Below are positions 56,139 to 64,000 of a DNA stretch of 64,000 nt, one piece after another. The notes under the pieces were generated by a model that had not been told where the DNA came from, ran no database searches, and was given only the letters and a program-made list of their open reading frames with translations. This DNA is from Vinca minor (Eukaryota > Streptophyta > Magnoliopsida > Gentianales > Apocynaceae), in contig JAOCZM010000249.1 of assembly GCA_026122235.1 (NCBI GenBank), positions 15,066,001-15,130,000 on the forward strand. Direction: 5' to 3'. The position numbers were made by a program, and so were the translations under genes. Each line of letters starts with the position of its first letter. The first letter of the stretch is position 1.

Positions 56139-56871
56139 TTTTTTAATGATGAATCTTCTATTATTTTTTGTTCTTTTTAATTTTTGATTTGCGGGTATTT
56201 AATAAGTGGTTGCACGAATGCCTTTTTGTGTATCACTAAAGCATATTATTTTGGGAAAAAATTATATTTAGATTACATATTATTTTGGGAAAAAATTATA
56301 TTTACAATCTAATCATTAAATAATATTTCCGTCTTCTTGCCATTGACATGTCAATAGAAAAGCCGAGAGCATTTCTAGGATTTGTATATCACGCGGATGA
56401 CAATGACTGCAAGGTATTTGGATTCTACTTAATTATCATATTTTTCGAGACAGTACCGCAAATACTTTGAAAAAATCCTGGTAGCTCTAACAATCATCTC
56501 CTCCGTGGAATTTGAATAAGATTTGCTTATTGCTACTTATTATTTTGGCGAAAACCATCAAGTTAATGTCTATTTTTTAGCAAATACTTATGATGAAAAT
56601 TGAAGTTATTACTTACACAAACATATTTATCGTCTTGTTTGAAGAATGAAAGACAACTACACATAAGTGTACGAACTAGAAACATGTGGGTGACTTTGTA
56701 ACTATTTGAATTTTTAGTTTTGGTGGATATGGCTGGAAAAAGGAAATAGAGAGAGAAATATGAAAACTGAAGCTATTACTAGGACAAGCTTTTAAGCTTT
56801 TTGATCTTCTAGTTTGAAGGATGAAATTTATCTTCAAATAAAATGCACAAGCAAGAAAATAATAATTAACT

Positions 56872-57424
56872 GGTCAATTATTATAGTGCACCATTATTCG
56901 TTTTCTCCTATTTTGTATATGCCCCGAAAATTAATAATACAAATTCAATTATCCTACTTCTAACTCCTAAGGTCTTGACGAAAGTCACGTGTGTTTGTAA
57001 AACATGGTATGATTTTATAACAAATCCAAGATTCAATGATAAATATTGGACAAAAATAAATTTTCAAATGTATGAATAGCATTTTATAGAAGCACATAAG
57101 ACAAATAGAAAACATTTCTTTAAATTTAATTTCCAATGAATCACTGGAACCTCCTTTTTCTTTGAACAAATCTCTTTTCACTTTCCTCCAATGGATTATT
57201 CAATAGGTTCTTTTTGAAATGGTCTTTTGTGTACCACTGAAACTAAAGATTTTCGGAAAACAATTTATCATTTAAATCTATGCATCAGAAAATAAAAGGT
57301 TATCTATTTTTTTTTCAAAAATGGATATCTCAATAGAAAACCTTAAATCATTTCTAGGGTTTGGATATCACGTGGAAGAAAATGATTGTAAGGTCTTTCG
57401 AATTCTACTCGATTGACATACTTT
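56872..57424 (+). pseudogene. F-box gene fragment, array copy A15
   Basis: This full module A is essentially identical to A18 at 63420 (both have GTCTTGACGAAAG, GACAAAAATAAATTTTC and AATAGGTTCTTTTTG). Confidence 0.66.
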
Positions 57425-57868
57425 TCCGGAGAGTACAACAAATTCTTTGAAGAGTATTGGTAGCCCTAACAATAATCTCCTTCATGGCATTTGAATAAGG
57501 GTTGCTTTGTAGTTATTTTCATTGTGGCGGAAACCTTTAGGTTCATGTGTATTTTAGAAAATACTAACGATGAGACCCTCTAGTTTGAAGGATGAAAGTT
57601 AACTACACATAACAAGCACAATCTAGAGAATAATAATCAACTGGTAAATTACTATAGTGCACCATAATTCTTTTCCCTTTGTATATTCCCCTGTAATTAA
57701 TAATATTGTTGCACAGTCCCCAGCCTTAAGTTTGCTTGTGGGCAGAGACAAGAAGAGAGTTTGATTCTTTGTGGGCCGGTTCTTGATAGAAAAAAAAGAA
57801 ATTTGAAAAAATGAAGCAACTTTATCTCTTTCAAGATTACTAGAGAGAAGAGAAAGAGGGAGGAAGAG

Positions 57869-58010
57869 ATGGGGGGAAGACTACTCTAAAATCTTGGGGT
57901 TGATAGAAAGCTTCTGATGATGATTTGATGAAGGCTTACAGAAAGCTTGCCATGAAGTGGCGTCCTAATAAGAATCCAAATAAAAAGAAAGATGCTGAGG
58001 CTATGTACAA
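57869..58010 (+). pseudogene. DnaJ J-domain fragment, copy J17
   Basis: It reads KAYRKLAMKWRPNKNPNKK with an RPN loop. It carries the one-A deletion before GCTT seen in J11, J14 and J18, and GATGAAGGC where others have GAAGAAGGC. Confidence 0.7.
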
Positions 58011-58109
58011 TTTTTTTATGATGAATCTTCTATTATTTTTTGTTATTTTTAATTTTTGATTTGTGGGTATTTAATAAATGGTTGCACGAATGCCTTTTTG
58101 TGTATCACT

Positions 58110-58210
58110 AAAGCATATTATTTTGGGAAAAAATTATATTTAGATTACATATTATTTTGGGAAAAAATTATATTTAGATTACATATTATTTTGGGAAAAA
58201 ATTATATTTA
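58110..58210. repeat. Three tandem ~37-bp repeats within the unit
   Basis: The word CATATTATTTTGGGAAAAAA plus TTATATTTAGATTA is present three times here. It occurs twice in the units near 36770, 38960, 41100, 56260 and 62490, and once near 22840, 25000 and 29030. It is a copy-number-variable site just after the J fragment. Confidence 0.8.
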
Positions 58211-59098
58211 CAATCTAATCATTAAATAATATTTCCGTCTTCTTGCCATTGACATGTCAATAGAAAAGACGAGAGCATTTCTAGGATTTGTATATCACGC
58301 GGATGACAATGACTGCAAGGTATTTGGATTCTACTTAATTATCATATTTTTCGAGATAGTACCGCAAATACTTTGAAAAAATCCTGGTAGCTCTAACAAT
58401 CATCTCCTCCGTGGAATTTGAATAAGATTTGCTTGTTGCTACTTATTATTTTGGCGAAAACCATCAAGTTAATGTCTATTTTTTAGCAAATACTTATGAT
58501 GAAAATTGAAGTTATTACTTGCACAAACATATTTATCGTCTTGTTTGAAGAATGAAAGACAACTACACATAACATGCACAAGTTAGAGAATAATAATCAA
58601 TTGGTCAACTACTATAATGCATCATTATTATTTTTCTCATTGTATATGCCCTCAGAAATTAATAATAATATTGTCTCAATTCATTCACATTTTCCTAATT
58701 CTAACTCCCAAAGTTTTAATTAAAAAACTCATTTATGTTTGGGAAAAATGAGTGTGAAAACTTGAACTTTTTTTAACCTATGTGTATTGCATGCTTATTT
58801 GATTTTATGTGTTACATCTTAAATATATGTTATATGTTGTCACTATATTGTTTAAGAGGTGCTTTAATGTTAATTAAAACTTGTGGGATTTAAGTGTAAG
58901 AACTAGAAACATGTGGGTTGACTATGTAACTATTTGAATTTTAAGTTTTGGTGGATATGGCTGGAAAAGGAAACAGAAAGAGAAATATTAAAACTGAAGC
59001 TATTACTTGGACAAGCTTTTAAGCTTTTTGATCTTCTAGTTTGAAGGATGAAATTTATCTTCAAATAAAATGCACAAGCAAGAAAATAATAATTAACT

Positions 59099-59644
59099 TG
59101 TCAATTATTATAGTGCACCATTATTCGTTTTCTCCTATTATGTATATGCCCCAAAAATTAATAAAACAAATTCAATTTTTCTACTTCTAACTCCAATGGT
59201 CTTGATGAAAGTCACGTGTGTTTGTAAAACATGGTATGATTTTATAACAAATCCAAGATTCAAAGACAAATTTTGGACAAAAATCAATTTTCAAATGTAT
59301 GAATAGCATTTTATAGAAGCACATAAGACAAATAGAAAACATTTCTTTAAATTTAATTCCAATAAATCACTGGAACTCCTTTTTCTTTGAACAAATCTCT
59401 TTTCACTTTCCTCCAATGGATTATTCAATAGGTTGTTTTAGAAATGGTCTTTTGTGTACCAAAGATTTTCGGAAAACAAATTATCATTTCAATCCATGCA
59501 TCAAAAAATAAAAAGTTATTAATTTTTTTTTTCAAAAATGGATATCTCAATAGAAAACCTTAAAGCATTTCTAGGGTTTGGATATCACGTGGAAGAAAAT
59601 GATTGTAAGGTCTTTCGAATTCTACTCGATTGACATACTTTTCC
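59099..59644 (+). pseudogene. F-box gene fragment, array copy A16
   Basis: This full module A is close to A14 (both have TATTATGTATATGCCCCAAA and CTCCAATGGTCTTGATG). The F-box-associated part is complete. Confidence 0.65.
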
Positions 59645-60087
59645 GGAAAGTACAACAAATTCTTTGAAGAGTATTGGTAGCCCTTACAATAATCTCCTCC
59701 ATGGAATTTGAATAAGGGTTGCTTTGTTGTTATTTTCATTGTGGCGGAAACCTTTAGGTTCATGTGTATTTTAGAAAATACTAACGATGAAACCCTCTAG
59801 TTTGAAGGATGAAAGTTAACTACACATAACATGCACAATCTAGAGAATAATAATCAACTGGTAAATTACTATAGTGCACCATAATTTTTTTCCCTTTGTA
59901 TTTTCCCCTGTAATTAATAATATTGTTGCACAGTCCCCAGCCTTAAGTTTGCTTGTGGGCAGAGACAAGAAGAGAGTTTGATTCTTTGTGGGCCGGTTCT
60001 TGAAAGAAAAAAAAAAGAGATTTGAAAAAATGAAGCAACTTTATCTCTTTGAAGATTACTAGAGAGAAGAGAAAGAGGGAGGAAGAG

Positions 60088-60229
60088 ATGGAGGGAAGAC
60101 TACTCTAAAATCTTGGGGTTGATAGAAAGCTTATGATGATGATTTGAAGAAGGCTTACAGAAAGCTTGCCATGAAGTGGCGTCCTAATAAGAATCAAAAT
60201 AAAAAGAAAGATGCTGAGGCTATGTACAA
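60088..60229 (+). pseudogene. DnaJ J-domain fragment, copy J18
   Basis: It reads KKAYRKLAMKWRPNKNQNKK with an RPN loop. It carries the one-A deletion before GCTT shared with J11, J14 and J17. Confidence 0.7.
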
Positions 60230-61221
60230 TTTTTTTTATGATGAATCTTCTATTATTTTTTGTTCTTTTTAATTTTTGATTTGTGGGTATTTAATAAATG
60301 GCTGCACGAATGCCTTTTTGTGGGAAAAAATAATATTTACAATCTAATCATTAAATAATATTTCCGTCTTCTTGCCATTGACATGTCAATAGAAAAGTCG
60401 AGAGCATTTCTAGGATTTGTATATCACGTGGATGTCAATGACTGCAAGGTATTTGGATTCTACATAATTATCATATTTTTCGAGATAGTACCACAAATAC
60501 TTTGAAAAATCCTGGTAGCTCTAACAATCATCTCCTCCATGGAATTTGAATAAGATTTGCTTGTTGCTACTTATTATTTTGGCGAAAACCTTCATGTTAA
60601 TATCTATTTTTTAGCAAATACTTATGATGAAAACTGAAGTTATTACTTGCACAAACATATTTATCGTCTAGTTTGAAGGATGAAAGACAACTACACATTA
60701 CATGCACAAGTTAGGGAATAATAATCAATTAGTCAACTACTATAATGCATCATTATTATTTTTCTCTTTGTATATGCCCTCAGAAATTAATAATAATATT
60801 GTCTCAATTCATTCACATTTTCCTAATTCTAACCCCGAAAGTTTTAATTAAACTCATTTATGTTTGGGAAAAATGAGTGTGATAACTTGAACTTTTTTTA
60901 TCCTATGTGTATAGCATTCTTATTTGATTTTATGTGTTACATCTTAAATATATGTTATATGTTGTCACTATATTGTTTAAGAGGTGCTTTAATGTTAATT
61001 AAAACTTGTGGGACATAAGTGTACGAACTAGAAACATGTGGGTGACTTTGTAACTATTTGAATTTTTAGTTTTGGTGGATATGGCTGGAAAAAGGAAATA
61101 GAGAGAGAAATATGAAAACTGAAGCTATTACTAGGACAAGCTTTTAAACTTTTTATCTTCTAGTTTGAAGGATGAAATTTATCTTCAAATAAAATGCACA
61201 AGCAAGAAAATAATAATTAAC

Positions 61222-61778
61222 TGGTCAATTATTATAGTGCACCATTATTCGTTTTCTCCTATTTTGTATATGCCCCGAAAATTAATAAAACAAATTCAAT
61301 CTTCATACTTCTAACTCCTAAGGTCCTGATGAAAATCAAGTGTGTTTGTAAAACATGGAATGATTTGATAACAAATCCAAGATTCAATGATAAATATTGG
61401 ACAAAAATCAATTTTCAAATGTATGAATAGAATTTTAATGAAGCACATAAGACAAATAGAAAACATTTCTTTAAATTTAATTTCCAATGAATCACTGGAA
61501 CATCCTTTTTCTTTGAAAAAAATCTCTTTTCACTTTCCTCCAATGGATTATTCAATAGGTTGTTTTAGAAATGGTCTTTTGTGTACCACTGAAACTAAAG
61601 ATTTTCGGAAAACAAATTATCATTTCAATCCATGCATCAGAAAATAAAAAGTTATTAAATTTTTATTTTTCAAAAATGGATATCTCAATAGAAAACCTTA
61701 AAGCATTTCTAGGGTTCGAATATCATGTGGAAGAAAATGATTGTAAGGTCTTTCGAATTCTATTCGATTGACATACTT
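61222..61778 (+). pseudogene. F-box gene fragment, array copy A17 (two long overlapping frames)
   Basis: One frame (61387-61647) carries HFPPMDYSIGCFRNGLLC and a decayed copy of the F-box middle. A second frame (61571-61771) carries VFCVPLKLKIFGKQIIISIH, then MDISIENLKAFLGFEYHVEE and DCKVFRILFD, the start of an F-box-associated domain. The two frames overlap, so one base change separates the two halves. Confidence 0.68.
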
Positions 61779-62227
61779 TTCCGGAGAGTACAACAAATTA
61801 TTTGAAGAGTATTTGTAGTCCTAACAATAATCTCCTCCATGGTATTTGAATAAGCGTTGCTTTGCTGTTATTTTCATTGTGGCGGAAACCTTTAAGTTCA
61901 TGTGTATTTTTGAAAATAGTAACGATGAAACCCTCTATTTTGAAGGATGAAAGTTAACTACACATAACATGCACAATCTTGAGAATAATAATCAACTGGT
62001 AAATTACTATAATGCACCGTAATTTTTTTTGCCTTTGAATATGCCCCTAAATTTAATAATATTGTTGCACACTCCCCATCCCTAAGTTTTTCATGTGGGC
62101 AGGGACAAGAAGAGAGTTTGATTCTTTGTGGACCGGTTCTGGATAGATAAAAAAAAGAATTTTGAAAAAATGAAGCAACTTTATCTCTATCAAGATTGCT
62201 AGAGAGAAAAGAAATAGGGAGGAAGAG

Positions 62228-62369
62228 ATGGGGGAAGACTACTACAAAATCTTGGGGTTGAGAGAAAAGCTTATGATGCTGATTTGAAGAAGGCTTACCG
62301 AAAGCTTTCCATGAAGTGGCATCCTACTAAGAATCCAAATAGAAAGAAAGATGTTGAGGCTATGTACAA
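62228..62369 (+). pseudogene. DnaJ J-domain fragment, copy J19 (HPT type)
   Basis: It opens MGEDYYKILG and has the same HPTKNP, NRKKDVEAMY and KLSMKW variants as J16. Confidence 0.72.
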
Positions 62370-63419
62370 TTTTTTAATGATGAATCTTCTATTATTTTTT
62401 GTTCTTTTTAATTTTTGATTTGTGGGTATTTAATAAATGGTTGCACGAATGCCTTTTTGTGTATCACTAAAGCATATTATTTTGGGAAAAAATTATATTT
62501 AGATTACATATTATTTTGGGAAAAAATTATATTTACAATCTAATCATTAAATAATATTTCCGTCTTCTTGCCATTGACATGTCAATAGAAAAGACGAGAG
62601 CATTTCTAGGATTTGTATATCACGCGGATGACAATGACTGCAAGGTATTTGGATTCTACTTAATTATCATATTTTTCGAGACAGTACCGCAAATACTTTG
62701 AAAAAATCCTGGTATCTCTAACAATCATCTCCTCCGTGGAATTTGAATAAGATTTGCTTATTGCTACTTATTATTTTGGCGAAAACCATCAAGTTAATGT
62801 CTATTTTTTAGCAAATACTTATGATGAAAATTGAAGTTATTACTTGCACAAACATATTTATCGTCTTGTTTGAAGAATGAAAGACAACTACACATAACAT
62901 GCACAAGTTAGAGAATAATAATCAATTGGTCAACTACTATAATGCATCATTATTATTTTTCTCATTGTATATACCCTCAGAAATTAATAATAATCTTGTC
63001 TCAATTCATTCACATTTTCCTAATTCTAACCCCGAAAGTTTTAATTAAACTCATTTATGTTTGGTAAAAATGAGTGTGATAACTTGAACTTTTTTTATCC
63101 TATGTGTATAGCATTCTTATTTGATTTTATGTGTTACATCTTAAATATATGTTATATGTTGTCACTATATTGTTTAAGAGGTGCTTTAATGTTAATTAAA
63201 ACTTGTGGGACATAAGTGTACAAACTAGAAACATGTGGGTGACTTTGTAACTATTTGAATTTTTAGTTTTGGTGGATATGGCTGGAAAAAGGAAATAGAG
63301 AGAGAAATATGAAAACTGAAGCTATTACTAGGACAAGCTTTTAAGCTTTTTGATCTTCTAGTTTGAAGGATGAAATTTATCTTCAAATAAAATGCACAAG
63401 CAAGAAAATAATAATTAAC

Positions 63420-63970
63420 TGGTCAATTATTATAGTGCACCATTATTCGTTTTCTCCTATTTTGTATATGCCCCGAAAATTAATAATACAAATTCAATTA
63501 TCCTACTTCTAACTCCTAAGGTCTTGACGAAAGTCACGTGTGTTTGTAAAACATGGTATGATTTTATAACAAATCCAAGATTCAATGATAAATATTGGAC
63601 AAAAATAAATTTTCAAATGTATGAATAGCATTTTATAGAAGCACATAAGACAAATAGAAAACATTTCTTTAAATTTAATTTCCAATGAATCACTGGAACC
63701 TCCTTTTTCTTTGAACAAATCTCTTTTCACTTTCCTCCAATGGATTATTCAATAGGTTCTTTTTGAAATGGTCTTTTGTGTACCACTGAAACTAAAGATT
63801 TTCGGAAAACAATTTATCATTTAAATCTATGCATCAGAAAATAAAAGGTTATCTATTTTTTTTTCAAAAATGGATATCTCAATAGAAAACCTTAAATCAT
63901 TTCTAGGGTTTGGATATCACGTGGAAGAAAATGATTGTAAGGTCTTTCGAATTCTACTCGATTGACATAC
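63420..63970 (+). pseudogene. F-box gene fragment, array copy A18
   Basis: This module A is complete to the FLGFGYHVEENDCKVFRILL part. The array continues past the window edge (TTCCGGAGAGTACAACAAAT). Confidence 0.66.
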
Positions 63971-64000
63971 TTTTCCGGAGAGTACAACAAATTCTTTGAA

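Larger units (their letters stand above)
22017..64000 (+). repeat. ~2.2-kb tandem array of an F-box/DnaJ chimeric unit, open to the right
   Basis: Unit starts (GGTCAATTATTATAGTGCAC) lie near 22017, 23742, 25897, 29910/35490 (interrupted by a LINE), 37684, 39878, 42009, 43729, 48670, 56872, 59099, 61222 and 63420. Full units are 2.12-2.23 kb and all are direct repeats. In the unit 59099-61221, module A (F-box and F-box-associated part) is about 59099-59780. Module B is about 59781-60600 (promoter-like segment, J-domain 60088-60229, second F-box-associated fragment 60366-60560). Module C is about 60640-61200 (third upstream segment plus a ~330-bp unidentified segment). Shorter spacings (1.72-1.86 kb) are units with internal deletions. 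Each module starts with TAGTTTGAAGGATGAAA and AGAATAATAATCAA, so the unit is itself built from three diverged copies of one older F-box sequence. Confidence 0.88.

Noticed and set aside
35963..59763. Minus-strand open frames of 67-75 codons repeated in many units (for example 38156-38359, 40303-40506, 46388-46591, 55469-55672, 59560-59763)
   Set aside because: They recur only because the DNA units are near-identical. They are antisense to the F-box-associated segment, have no recognisable family, and their conservation follows the repeat, not a reading frame.

Overview
This window looks like nuclear DNA of a flowering plant, probably a eudicot. The evidence is an AT-rich sequence, a four-exon SABATH methyltransferase gene with GT-AG introns, plant-type transposons (CACTA, hAT and Mutator MITEs, Au SINE, Ty1/copia and Ty3/gypsy solo LTRs, L1 LINEs with an RNase H domain), a scrap of plastid 16S rRNA gene, and decayed F-box genes. 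I cannot name the species.

Region 1 (1-13 kb) is a gene island crowded with small transposons. The only gene that looks intact is a SABATH carboxyl methyltransferase of the salicylate/benzoate/jasmonate type (exons 5777-5851, 6493-6885, 8984-9238 and 10346-10711; 362 aa). Its promoter carries a Mutator-type MITE (9-bp target duplication) just upstream of the TATA box. Intron 2 holds a 1.42-kb CACTA element (3-bp duplication) and an Au SINE, intron 3 holds a second type of tRNA-derived SINE, and the 3' flank holds another. Left of the gene are a hAT-like MITE cut by the window edge, a copia solo LTR with a perfect 5-bp duplication next to a plastid 16S fragment, a copia pol remnant, and the first SINE.

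Region 2 (13-22 kb) starts with a broken F-box gene at 13039, split by a 1.09-kb Ty3/gypsy-like solo LTR (perfect 5-bp duplication). Old, irregular repeats of the same F-box sequence follow. From about 16.97 kb they are joined to a fragment of a DnaJ (J-domain) gene. A hAT MITE at 16123-16680 has paralogous empty sites elsewhere in the repeats.

Region 3 (22-64 kb, running off the right edge) is a direct-repeat array with a period near 2.2 kb. Each unit has an F-box plus F-box-associated segment (module A), a promoter-like segment joined to the J-domain fragment and a second F-box-associated fragment (module B), and a third diverged F-box-flank segment plus a roughly 330-bp unidentified segment (module C). 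I count 19 J-domain copies and 18 array copies of module A, plus the founder-like gene at 13039. Where the full J-domain 5' part survives it carries a frame break, and almost all copies have lost the HPD aspartate, so the array was amplified from an already dead chimera. It has been shuffled by internal deletions and by a multi-unit duplication.

Two L1 LINEs sit inside the array: a 5'-truncated copy on the minus strand (29918-35488; 12-bp duplication) and a longer copy on the plus strand (49145-55462; 20-bp duplication). Both encode the DUF4283/zinc-knuckle ORF1 and the endonuclease-RT-RNase H ORF2, and both are inactivated by stops and frameshifts. The most unusual object here is the gene-derived F-box/DnaJ macrosatellite. 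All calls come from reading the sequence; no database search was run.
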